Positions 56,256-64,000 of a stretch of 64,000 nucleotides of DNA are shown in pieces. The stretch is from NCBI GenBank assembly GCA_050180485.1, contig JBFXED010000004.1, forward strand, positions 1 through 64,000. Direction: 5' to 3'. Position 1 is the stretch's first letter. Every line of letters starts with the position of its first letter. A program made the position numbers and the translations under genes. The notes below the pieces were generated by a model that was given only the letters and a program-made list of their open reading frames with translations, did not search any database and was not told where the DNA came from. This stretch comes from CADEGL01 sp050180485 (GTDB lineage: Bacteria > Pseudomonadota > Alphaproteobacteria > CADEGL01).

Positions 56256-56777
56256 ATGACGACGGCGCGGCCCGCGGGCGGCATCGATGCCTCCGCCGCC
56301 AGCCTGACGCAACAGCAGCGCGCCATCCTCGACTACGAGGGCACGATCACGACCCGCATGGAAGCGGTCGCGGGCGAATCCGTGGATGTCGTCCTGTTGA
56401 AACAGGAACGCCTGGCCTTGCCGCACGACCACCCTTTGGTCGATGCAAGGCGTGGCGAGGACGCCGTCGTCCGTGAGGTTGAATTGCGCGGGCGGACCAG
56501 CGGACGGCTCTTGATCCATGCCCGCGCGCTTCTGCTTCCCGCGCGCATCGGCCAGGATGAGACGCGCGAGATCATGGACGGCACGGCCGGCATCGGCCGC
56601 GTGCTGGCGCGCTCGGGTCTCCCGACCACCCGCGACGTGCTTTGGACCGGCGTGGAGCAGGGTGGGCCCAACCTTCCACCCGCGTTGGCCAAAGGCTGCT
56701 TGGCGCGCGTTTACCAGATTCTCGTCGGCAGCCGCCCCGCGATCCTGATCATCGAGCGTTTCCCGCGCGACATCTGA
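56256..56777 (+). CDS. Chorismate pyruvate-lyase-like protein
   Basis: The 173-residue protein resembles the chorismate lyase-like family (UbiC/Rv2949c fold, DUF98). The characteristic blocks are QRAILDYEGTITTRMEAVAGE, VVREVELRGRTSG and the C-terminal ARVYQILVGSRPAILIIERFP. UbiC-type enzymes make 4-hydroxybenzoate from chorismate, for ubiquinone. This family also contains members with other or unknown activities, so the reaction is uncertain. It is divergent from the M23 gene (90 bases apart). Confidence 0.7.
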   Translation: MTTARPAGGIDASAASLTQQQRAILDYEGTITTRMEAVAGESVDVVLLKQERLALPHDHPLVDARRGEDAVVREVELRGRTSGRLLIHARALLLPARIGQDETREIMDGTAGIGRVLARSGLPTTRDVLWTGVEQGGPNLPPALAKGCLARVYQILVGSRPAILIIERFPRDI

Positions 56778-56794
56778 GTCCGCAGCGGGCAGTG

Positions 56795-58189
56795 TCATTT
56801 ACACATCGGCGGCGCGCCCAGGCGCTGGCGCGAGGTGCCCAAGATGCGCTCGAACGCCGCGGCGATGGCCAACAGGCGCTCTTCGCCCATGGTCGGCGCG
56901 GCCAGTTGAAGCCCGATGGGCATGCCCGCCACGTCCAGCCCCACCGGCATGGAGATGGCGCAGAGACGCAGCAGATTGACCATACTGGTGTTGCGCGACT
57001 CGTTGGGATCGGACTTCTTCTTCAGCTCCTCGACGGTCGGCGGCGTGATCGAGATGGTGGGCATAGCGAATACATCGACCTCGGCCCAGCGCGCCTCGAA
57101 CGCCTTGGTCATGCTCCTTGCCAGTTGCCAACGGCGGTAATAATCCGATGCGGTCATCTTTCCGCCCGCGAGGACCTTGGCCTTCAGCGACGGCCGCAAC
57201 GTGTCGACCCACGACGGCAGCTCCGAAGACAGAAACGCGTAAAGTTCTACGGTGCAGGGATCGCCGTCGTCGAACACGGTCTGCGCCGTGCGCGCCTCGG
57301 GCAACTTCATCGGAATCAGCCGCGCGCCCGCGCGCGCCAACTCGTCCAACGCACGCTTTACGCCCTCGACGACACTGGGCGTCGAGTCGGTCCAATAGTG
57401 ATCTTCGGCAACGCCGATCCTAAGGCCCGTCACATCCGATGACGCCATGGCACGGACGAGCGCTTTGCCGTCGCAGGTCGGGTCGAGGCCGGCAAAGGCT
57501 AGTCCGCAATCGCCAACGGTTCGGGCGAGAGGCCCGGGCGTGTCGAGCGTGGGGCTGCATGGAACGATACCGTCCAACGACCAGCGCCCATGGGTGATCT
57601 TCAAGCCCACGTTGCCGGTCAGGCAGGCCGGTTCACGCACCGATCCCGTCGTGTCGGAACCGATGCCGACCAAAGCCGTGCCTTCGCACAGGCTGGTGGC
57701 GGCACCCGACGACGAGCCGCCCGGCGGGCGCACATTGACCGGGTCCCACGGATTGCGCGGCGTATGGTGTTGAGAGTTGGTGCCATAACCGTATTCGCCA
57801 TAGGCGAATTCGCTAGTGTGCGTGCGCCCCATGATCACGGCCAGCTGCTTGCGCAGGCCGCGCACGACGGGACCCTCCGCGCGAAACTTCGCCGGCAGCT
57901 CTTTGGCCGAGCCGGCATAGATCGGCAGGCCTTCCATGCCAAACAGGTCTTTCACCGAAACGGGGATGCCCTGCAACGGCCCTAGATCGGCACCGATGGC
58001 GAAGGCAGCGTCCGCGGCCTTCGCCGCACGGCGCGCTTCCTCGGGCAGGAACTGCATATAGCTGCCGATCGTCTTGCCAAACTTTCCCTGGCGCGCGATG
58101 GCGTCCTCCGTCAAGGCCGCCGCCGTCACTTTGCCGTCGCGCAATGCGCGTTCGGCCTCCGCCACCGTCCAATCCGCCATGCTGGACAT
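56795..58189 (-). CDS. Amidase signature enzyme, third in a tandem triplet
   Basis: The 464-residue amidase has the Ser-cisSer-Lys triad: K80 in IPVSVKDLFG, the GGSSSGAA loop at residues 157-164, and nucleophile S183. The normally invariant DTGGS is DTTGS here (T181), an unusual substitution just next to the nucleophile. Overall it resembles the other two amidases but with lower identity. It is 12 bases downstream of the second copy on the same strand. Confidence 0.9.
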   Translation of the reverse strand: MSSMADWTVAEAERALRDGKVTAAALTEDAIARQGKFGKTIGSYMQFLPEEARRAAKAADAAFAIGADLGPLQGIPVSVKDLFGMEGLPIYAGSAKELPAKFRAEGPVVRGLRKQLAVIMGRTHTSEFAYGEYGYGTNSQHHTPRNPWDPVNVRPPGGSSSGAATSLCEGTALVGIGSDTTGSVREPACLTGNVGLKITHGRWSLDGIVPCSPTLDTPGPLARTVGDCGLAFAGLDPTCDGKALVRAMASSDVTGLRIGVAEDHYWTDSTPSVVEGVKRALDELARAGARLIPMKLPEARTAQTVFDDGDPCTVELYAFLSSELPSWVDTLRPSLKAKVLAGGKMTASDYYRRWQLARSMTKAFEARWAEVDVFAMPTISITPPTVEELKKKSDPNESRNTSMVNLLRLCAISMPVGLDVAGMPIGLQLAAPTMGEERLLAIAAAFERILGTSRQRLGAPPMCK

Positions 58190-58201
58190 ATCGGCCTCCT
58201 G

Positions 58202-59590
58202 TCAGCGGCACATGGGTGGACGGCCTATCCGGCGGCGTCCGTCGCCCAACACGCGCTCGAAACCGAGCGCGATCCCGAGCAGGCGCTCGTCATGCCCGCA
58301 TGGCGCCATGAGTTGGAGGCCAACCGGCATGCGCTTCTTGTCCAGGGCCACTGGCATGGTGATGGCGCACATGCTCATCAGGTTACCGATCGAGGTGTTG
58401 CGCAAGACCTTGAGGTTGTTCGGCGCATAACCCTCGACGGTCGAGACCTCCTTCAAGGTTGGCGCGGCAATGGCGATCGTCGGCGCTACCATCACGTCGA
58501 TCGACGCCATGCGTTCGGCCGCAACCTGGGCGGCCTCGTTGAACAGGCGGCAGCGGCGTAAGAACTCCGTCGCCGACATCTCGCGCGCCTTGATGAAGCG
58601 CTGCACCACCATGGGATCGAGCGTATCGATCCATTTCGGCAACTTGGCCTGCAGGAACTCGTAGAACTCGACCGAGACGACGCCACCCTGGCGGAAACAT
58701 TCGTAAACCGGCTTCAGGCTGGGCAGGTCGAACTTGGTCACCTTTGCACCGGCCTTCGCCAGTTCTTTGAGAGAACGCTGGACGCCCTCGACGATGCCGG
58801 GGCCGCAATCCTCGAAGAACAGCCGCTCGCACACGCCGATGCGCAGACCCGCGACGTCGCGCGAAGCAGGCGGGGTCTTGGTATGCGGGTCGATCACTGC
58901 GAATGCCACCGCCGCGTCCTCGACCGAGCGCGCCAGGATACCCGGCGTGTCGAAGATGGGCGAAAGCGGCACGATGCCGTCGCGCGACCAGCGCCCGATG
59001 CTCGTCTTGATGCCGACCGTGCCGGTCAGACTGGCCGGAATGCGCACCGACCCGCCTGTATCCGTGCCCAGCGCGATCCAGGCCGAGCCTTCGCACAGGC
59101 TCACGCCCGCGCCCGACGATGAGCCGCCCGGCACGCGGTGCTGCTTCGCATCCCACGGATTGCGCGGCGTGCCCCAATGGATGTTGCTGCCGATGCCGCC
59201 ATAGGCGAACTCGACCGTATGGGTCTTACCAGGGAAGACGGCCTGCTGGGCGCGCAGCGCGGCGACCACCGGTCCCTCGACCTCGTATTCGCGCGGCAGG
59301 CGCCTGGGCGTGCCCGCGAAAGTCGGCCAGCCATTAGCCGCGTACAAATCCTTGATCGAGACGGGAATGCCCTGCATGGGTCCCAGATCGACACCGTTCT
59401 TGAACAGCATCGAGGCCGCGCGCGCGGAGCGCTTCGCCGCTTCCGGTTTCCACAGCTTGTAGGCATTGAGCTTTTTGCCGTAGCGATCGTGACGCGCGAT
59501 GGCGGCCTCGGTCAGCGCCTCCACCTTGACCGTACCATCGCGCAAACCGCGCGCGAGCTCCGGAATTGAACGGTCGATCAGGTCGGTCAT
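58202..59590 (-). CDS. Amidase signature enzyme, second in a tandem triplet
   Basis: The 462-residue protein has K80 (IPVSIKDLYA), GGSSSGAG and nucleophile S181 in GTDTGGSVRIP, a complete triad. Such enzymes hydrolyse amides or transamidate (GatA is the best-known), but without GatB/GatC neighbours this is a stand-alone amidase. Start at 59590 overlaps the first copy by four bases. Substrate unknown. Confidence 0.93.
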   Translation of the reverse strand: MTDLIDRSIPELARGLRDGTVKVEALTEAAIARHDRYGKKLNAYKLWKPEAAKRSARAASMLFKNGVDLGPMQGIPVSIKDLYAANGWPTFAGTPRRLPREYEVEGPVVAALRAQQAVFPGKTHTVEFAYGGIGSNIHWGTPRNPWDAKQHRVPGGSSSGAGVSLCEGSAWIALGTDTGGSVRIPASLTGTVGIKTSIGRWSRDGIVPLSPIFDTPGILARSVEDAAVAFAVIDPHTKTPPASRDVAGLRIGVCERLFFEDCGPGIVEGVQRSLKELAKAGAKVTKFDLPSLKPVYECFRQGGVVSVEFYEFLQAKLPKWIDTLDPMVVQRFIKAREMSATEFLRRCRLFNEAAQVAAERMASIDVMVAPTIAIAAPTLKEVSTVEGYAPNNLKVLRNTSIGNLMSMCAITMPVALDKKRMPVGLQLMAPCGHDERLLGIALGFERVLGDGRRRIGRPPMCR

Positions 59591-61014
59591 TTTGTCCTCG
59601 CTTTGGGGATGGCATTGAGAGGCGGTTTTCCGAGCCGCTTTTCGGCGGTACCGAGCGCACGTTCCAGCGCGTGGCCCACGGCCAAGAGGCGCTCTTCGGA
59701 ACCGGCGCGCATGACGAGCTGCAGCCCTACGGGCATGCCCTCCTTGTCGCGCGCGACGGGAAGGGTCAGGGCGCAAAGCGCCAGATTGTTCACTGGGCAA
59801 GTGTGGCGGAACATCTGCCGGTTGTGCTGGATGTAGCCATCGAGCGTGGCGATCGCTTCCACGGTCGGGGGTGTTATCGGCACGGTCGGCATGACCAGCG
59901 CATCGACCTCGGCCAGGCGCGCGCTCACGGAACGGTGCTTGCGCGCGATGAAACGCAGCCGGCGGATATATTCAGTCGCCGAAATGCTGCCGCCATCCTG
60001 CACGCGGGCACGGATAGTCGCGTCCATGCTGTCCTTCCAGGCGGGCAGTTCGTCGTCGAGGAACTGCAGGAACTCGGCGGACAGGACGCTGCCCTTCAGA
60101 TGCAGGGCATAGGTCTCAGGGAATTCGGGCACGTCGATCGTCTTCAACCGCACGCCCTTGCGCACCGCTTCGTCCAGCGCGCGCTTGGCGCCTTCGCCGA
60201 TGCCGGGCCCGAGATTCTCCCACATGAAGGATTCGCAGATACCGAGGGTGAGGCTGGACAGTTCCGTGCGTGCGATTTCCGCAAGGAACCTGTCGGCGTC
60301 GAGTCCCGCTGGATCGAGCGCGGCAAAGGCATAGGCCGTGTCGGCCACCGTGCGCGCCAGCACGCCGGGCGTGTCGAAGGAAGGCGAAAGCGGCACGATT
60401 CCGTCGCAGCTCCAACGGTTGATCGTGAGCTTGAGGCCTACGTTGCCCGTCACGCTGGCGGGGATGCGCACCGAACCGCCGGTATCCGAACCAAGTGCAA
60501 CCAGTGCCGAGCCTTCGCCCAAACTGACACCCGCGCCGGAGGAGGAGCCGCCCGAGGCACGGTGGGCCTTGCCGCCCCATGGATTACGCGGCGTGCCCCA
60601 ATGCGTGTTGGAACCGACGCCGCCGAACGCGAATTCGACCGTGTGGGTCTTGCCCATAATGGTCGCAAGCTGGCGCTTGAGCGCCGCGACCACCGGCCCG
60701 TCCGCTTCCCACGAAGCGGGCAGGCGTTTCGGCGTGCCGGCGAAGATGGGATAGCCCTTGAGCCCGAACAGGTCTTTCACGGAAGAGGGAATACCGTGGA
60801 GTGGGGCGAGCGTGCAGCCCGCCTTGAACGCCGCGTCGGCCGCACGGGCCTGGGCACGCGCCTTGCCTTCATCCCAATGTTTGTAGGCGCCCAATTGCGC
60901 GCCATGGCGCCCGTGGCGGTCGATGGCCTCTTCGGCGAGTGCGATGGCGCTTACCTTGCCGGAACGCAGAAGGGCGGCGATATCGGGGACGGATTTATGA
61001 AGATATTGTGCCAT
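59587..61014 (-). CDS. Amidase signature enzyme, first in a tandem triplet
   Basis: The 475-residue protein has K80 (IPSSVKDLFG), GGSSSGAG and nucleophile S181 in GSDTGGSVRIP. The three amidases share an N-terminal helical segment (PxxAxxLRxGxV), identical spacing of catalytic residues and the same C-terminal order, so they arose by duplication. This copy heads the operon. Substrate unknown; GatA function unlikely. Confidence 0.93.
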   Translation of the reverse strand: MAQYLHKSVPDIAALLRSGKVSAIALAEEAIDRHGRHGAQLGAYKHWDEGKARAQARAADAAFKAGCTLAPLHGIPSSVKDLFGLKGYPIFAGTPKRLPASWEADGPVVAALKRQLATIMGKTHTVEFAFGGVGSNTHWGTPRNPWGGKAHRASGGSSSGAGVSLGEGSALVALGSDTGGSVRIPASVTGNVGLKLTINRWSCDGIVPLSPSFDTPGVLARTVADTAYAFAALDPAGLDADRFLAEIARTELSSLTLGICESFMWENLGPGIGEGAKRALDEAVRKGVRLKTIDVPEFPETYALHLKGSVLSAEFLQFLDDELPAWKDSMDATIRARVQDGGSISATEYIRRLRFIARKHRSVSARLAEVDALVMPTVPITPPTVEAIATLDGYIQHNRQMFRHTCPVNNLALCALTLPVARDKEGMPVGLQLVMRAGSEERLLAVGHALERALGTAEKRLGKPPLNAIPKARTK

Positions 61015-61117
61015 TTCCTACTCCCCCCTTGAGAGCGCCAAAATGATAGTGATCCGGCGCGGGCGCGCCTAGCGCGCCTTGTCCCCCTGCGGATGCGCCC
61101 GTAAAGTCGCCGGCTCC

Positions 61118-61798
61118 ATGACCCTTCCACCGTCAGAGACGCCGAAAAAGCCGTTGCTGACCCCCGTGCGCACCTGGCGGCCGGGTGCAAGGCTGCGCAC
61201 CTATATGGCCGCCGGCATTCTCGTCACGGCACCTGTCGGTCTGACGCTATATCTGGCCTGGTCGGTGATCAGCTACTTCGACCGCAAGGTCACGCCACTG
61301 ATCCCCGCAGCCTACAATCCTGAAAACTTCCTCTATATCCCGCTGCCCGGGCTCGGGTTGTTGATCGCGCTGATTGCGCTGGCGCTGATCGGCTGGCTCA
61401 CCACCAACGTCCTCGGCCGTTTTCTCGTCGGCATGGCCGACCGGGTGCTGACGCACATGCCGGTGCTCAACAGCATCTATTCGGCGATCAAACAGATCAT
61501 CGAGACCACGGTTTCGACCAAATCCGGCAGTTTCCGCGAGGTTGTCCTGGTGGAGTTCCCGCGCCCCGGCCTGTGGGCGGTCGGTTTCGTCACCGGCAAG
61601 CCGCCCGAGGAGATCGACGCGGCCGGCGGCGGCGACATGGTCAGCGTGTTCTGCCCGACTTCGCCCAACCCCACCTCGGGCTATCTGGTCTACGCCAAGC
61701 GGTCGGAGCTCCGCTTCGTCAAGCTATCGGTGGAGGAAGGGCTAAAGCTGATCGTGTCGAGCGGCATCGTAACGCCCGACCAGCCGCAGATCCCCTAG
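61118..61798 (+). CDS. DUF502 membrane protein
   Basis: The 226-residue inner-membrane protein has two strong helices (about residues 32-54 and 72-95). Its soluble domain carries the family's MPVLNSIYSAIKQIIETTVSTKSGSFREVVLVEFPRPGLW block. Members are widespread in proteobacteria and plants; the function is not established. The ATG at 61118 fits. The stop overlaps recG by four bases, tail-to-tail. Confidence 0.92.
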   Translation: MTLPPSETPKKPLLTPVRTWRPGARLRTYMAAGILVTAPVGLTLYLAWSVISYFDRKVTPLIPAAYNPENFLYIPLPGLGLLIALIALALIGWLTTNVLGRFLVGMADRVLTHMPVLNSIYSAIKQIIETTVSTKSGSFREVVLVEFPRPGLWAVGFVTGKPPEEIDAAGGGDMVSVFCPTSPNPTSGYLVYAKRSELRFVKLSVEEGLKLIVSSGIVTPDQPQIP

Positions 61799-63885
61799 CC
61801 CGACCGCAAATAGCGGATCGCGACATCCCGCTCGAACAGGTAAAGCAGCACGCGCACCGCGCGGCCGCGCGGCGATTCAAGCTTCGGATCGCGCTCCAAG
61901 AGAAGCCGCGCATCATCGCGCGCTTGGGCCAGAAGATCGCCGTGGACCGACAGATCAGCCAGGCGGAAATCGGGTAAGCCGCTTTGCCGCGTGCCCAGCA
62001 CCTCGCCGCCACCACGCAGGCGCAAATCCTCCTCCGCGATGCGAAACCCGTCTTCCGTCTCGCGCATGATCGACAGACGTGCCCGCGCCGTCTCGCCGGG
62101 CGAACCGTAATAGACCAGTAGGCAGGTCGAAGGCTTGTCGCCGCGCCCGACCCGTCCGCGCAGCTGGTGGAGTTGCGCGAGGCCGAAGCGCTCCGCATGC
62201 TCGATCACCATCACCGTGGCCGCCGGGACATCCACGCCTACCTCGATCACCGTCGTCGCGACCAACAGATCGACTGCACCTTCGGCGAAAGCCGCCATCA
62301 TGGCGTCCTTGTCCGCGCCCTTCATGCGGCCGTGCACCAGTCCCACGCGCATGGCGCCGAAACGTTCCGACAGCTGGGCATGGCGGTCAGTCGCCGCGGC
62401 CAAGTCGACCAGTTCGGATTCATCGACCAGCGGACAGACCCAATAGACCTTGGCGCCCCTGTCGAGCGCGCGCCCCACCGCCGCGACGACATCGTCCAGC
62501 CGTGCCGACGGGATCGTGCGCGTGTCGACCGGCTTGCGGCCCGCCGGCTTCTCTGTCAGGCGCGAGACATCCATGTCACCGAAGGCCGCCAATTGAAGCG
62601 TGCGCGGGATAGGCGTCGCCGTCATCACCAGCACGTCGGTACCACGCCCCTTGGCCGTCAGCATCAAGCGCTCGTGGACGCCAAAGCGATGCTGCTCGTC
62701 GATCACGGCCAGCGCCAGATCGTGAAAAGCCACGTCGTCCTGAAACAAGGCGTGGGTGCCGACGGCGATGGGAATCTCGCCGCTGGCCAACCCATCCAGC
62801 ATGGACTGGCGCGCCTTTCCCTTGTCGCGTCCGGTCAGGACGGCCAGGCGCAGACCCAACTTCTCCACCAAGGGCGCGATGGTTGCCATATGCTGACGCG
62901 CCAGAATTTCCGTCGGCGCCATCAAGACGGCCTGCCGTCCGGCCTCGATCGCTGCCAGCATGGCCAGAAAGGCCACCACCGTCTTGCCGCTGCCCACGTC
63001 GCCTTGCAGCAAGCGCAGCATGCGCGAGTCCTTGGCCATGTCGCCGGTGATCTCGGCCACGGCCTCCGCCTGCGAAGTGGTTAGGTGATAGGGAAGGGCC
63101 GCAATGCATTTCGCCCGCAAACCACCATCGCCCATGGTGGCCACACCGGGCAACGAGCGGTATGCCTCGCGGACGAGCAACAGCGCGATCTGGCTGGCCA
63201 GCAGCTCGTCATAGGCCAGCCGCATGCGCGGCGGCACGGTCGGCTGCAAATCGTCGTGACTGGCCGGCGCGTGGAGAGAGACGACCGCGTCGCGCCAAGC
63301 CGGCCATTGCATCCGTTCGCGCCCTGCGGGATCGAGCCATTCGTCCAAAGGCGGCGCCAGCGCGGTGGCCTCGGCGATGATCCGTCCCAGCGTCTTCAGG
63401 GTCAGGCCTGCGGTCAGGCCGTAAACCGGCTCGAGGCGCGGCAGCTTGCCGATATCCTCCATCGGCACGATGTGGTCGGGATGCGTCATCTGCACCCGGT
63501 CGTTGAAATGCTCGATCTTGCCGCTGACCGCGCGCTCCTCGCCCTCCGGCAAGGCCTTGGCCACATAGTCGCCCTTCACATTGAAGAAGACCAGATCCAT
63601 CGACCCGGTCTCGTCCGTGCAGGTCACCTTGTAGGGCAGGCGGGGACGGTTGCGCGGCGGCGGCCTGTGCTTGCCGACCGTGACCACCAACGTGGCCATG
63701 GCCCCGTCTGGCGCGTCGGCGATCTTGGGCGAAAAACGCCGGTCGATCAGGCCAACCGGCAGATGCCACAGCAAGTCGATGACTCGCCCGCCCGCGACCT
63801 TCTCCAGAAGCGCGGCATTGCGCGGCCCCACCCCGGAAAGCGAGGTCGTCGACGCAAAAAGGGGAAACAGGACTTGCGGGCGCAT
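61795..63885 (-). CDS. recG: ATP-dependent DNA helicase RecG
   Basis: The 696-residue branched-DNA helicase remodels stalled forks. Features are the N-terminal wedge (OB-fold) domain, Walker A LLQGDVGSGKTVVAF, DEQH box in IDEQHRFGV, and helicase motif VI in QLRGRVGRGDKPS. Length matches the family. It is divergent from the sdhE-like gene at the window end, as in many alphaproteobacteria. Confidence 0.97.
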   Translation of the reverse strand: MRPQVLFPLFASTTSLSGVGPRNAALLEKVAGGRVIDLLWHLPVGLIDRRFSPKIADAPDGAMATLVVTVGKHRPPPRNRPRLPYKVTCTDETGSMDLVFFNVKGDYVAKALPEGEERAVSGKIEHFNDRVQMTHPDHIVPMEDIGKLPRLEPVYGLTAGLTLKTLGRIIAEATALAPPLDEWLDPAGRERMQWPAWRDAVVSLHAPASHDDLQPTVPPRMRLAYDELLASQIALLLVREAYRSLPGVATMGDGGLRAKCIAALPYHLTTSQAEAVAEITGDMAKDSRMLRLLQGDVGSGKTVVAFLAMLAAIEAGRQAVLMAPTEILARQHMATIAPLVEKLGLRLAVLTGRDKGKARQSMLDGLASGEIPIAVGTHALFQDDVAFHDLALAVIDEQHRFGVHERLMLTAKGRGTDVLVMTATPIPRTLQLAAFGDMDVSRLTEKPAGRKPVDTRTIPSARLDDVVAAVGRALDRGAKVYWVCPLVDESELVDLAAATDRHAQLSERFGAMRVGLVHGRMKGADKDAMMAAFAEGAVDLLVATTVIEVGVDVPAATVMVIEHAERFGLAQLHQLRGRVGRGDKPSTCLLVYYGSPGETARARLSIMRETEDGFRIAEEDLRLRGGGEVLGTRQSGLPDFRLADLSVHGDLLAQARDDARLLLERDPKLESPRGRAVRVLLYLFERDVAIRYLRSG

Positions 63886-63972
63886 GAAGCCCCAGGATAT
63901 CTCACGGCCGGTGGAACGACGGCCGGCTGCCGCATGTTCCTATCTATCCTACGTGGGCCCGTGGGCGACACA

Positions 63973-64000
63973 ATGACCGAGAGTAACGAGGTGCGCCGGA
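63973..64000 (+). CDS. sdhE: Start of probable FAD assembly factor SdhE (partial)
   Basis: Only nine codons (MTESNEVRR) fit in the window. They resemble the start of alphaproteobacterial SdhE (DUF339), which normally follows recG divergently and precedes mfd. The identification rests on this start and on synteny. Confidence 0.5.

Noticed and set aside
55332..56777. Long plus-strand open frame covering the M23 gene and the chorismate-lyase-like gene
   Set aside because: Only the last 173 codons (from 56256) resemble a protein family; the rest is antisense to the M23 peptidase.
59566..61032. Plus-strand frame of 488 codons opposite the first amidase
   Set aside because: Antisense shadow of a complete amidase with catalytic residues.

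Overview
The window is a high-GC chromosomal segment from an alphaproteobacterium, probably related to Rhodospirillales. The assignment rests on gene order: argS-SPOR-nagZ-scpA-scpB-tatABC-serS-surE-pcm-nlpD-yajC-secDF, uvrA/ssb-gyrA-coaD and recG/sdhE are typical alphaproteobacterial blocks. trmFO, an erpA-type Fe-S carrier and an NDUFAF6-like protein fit the same group. No insertion sequence, prophage, integrase or CRISPR array was seen. The first 24 bases are the 3' end of an Illumina sequencing adapter, so position 1 is an assembly artefact and biological sequence starts near 25.

Region by region: 25-2208 (minus) holds a truncated secreted beta-propeller protein, a PPK2 polyphosphate kinase and a 142-residue unknown, preceded by a perfect FNR/FixK-type palindrome at 2296-2309. 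2390-5638 (minus) holds three GFA-family zinc proteins, a LysE exporter, exonuclease III and a GNAT acetyltransferase. 5673-26071 is mostly housekeeping: erpA, dgt, argS, cell-wall and division proteins (SPOR, NagZ, NlpD), ScpAB, an inserted Fe(III)-type ABC importer without a binding protein, Tat translocase, serS-surE-pcm-nlpD and yajC-secDF. 26132-37990 holds a PuuD-like membrane protein, an NDUFAF6-like protein, trmFO, uvrA, ssb, gyrA, coaD and a small exported Ala/Lys-rich protein.

38050-42989 is a compact minus-strand iron-uptake type operon (imelysin, di-heme DUF1111 protein, second imelysin, DUF1513 protein with a twin-arginine signal). An AT-rich candidate iron-box region lies upstream, followed by a single tRNA-Lys gene with a promoter and a strong terminator. 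43329-55168 is mixed: a lipoprotein, a DapB-family protein lacking the usual catalytic histidines, an SbmA/YddA-type ABC transporter, three SDR enzymes (one without the catalytic lysine), a Sel1-repeat protein, a CBS-DUF294 protein tail-to-tail with a DnaQ-like exonuclease, a VWA-like DUF1194 protein, a hydrolase and glutathione-dependent formaldehyde dehydrogenase. 55173-61014 holds an M23 peptidase, a divergent chorismate-lyase-like protein and three tandem amidase paralogues. 61118-64000 holds DUF502, recG and the first nine codons of a probable sdhE.

Several parts connect. The Tat genes supply the route for the DUF1513 protein. The iron ABC importer, ErpA and the imelysin operon all concern iron. 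SecDF/YajC supports export of the many signal-peptide proteins. FrmA would handle formaldehyde-glutathione adducts, while the GFA proteins are only possible partners. No completely new system could be demonstrated. The best leads are the oxygen-type operator ahead of the polyphosphate kinase block, the double-imelysin operon, the amidase triplet, and the SDR and DapB-family proteins with altered active sites.
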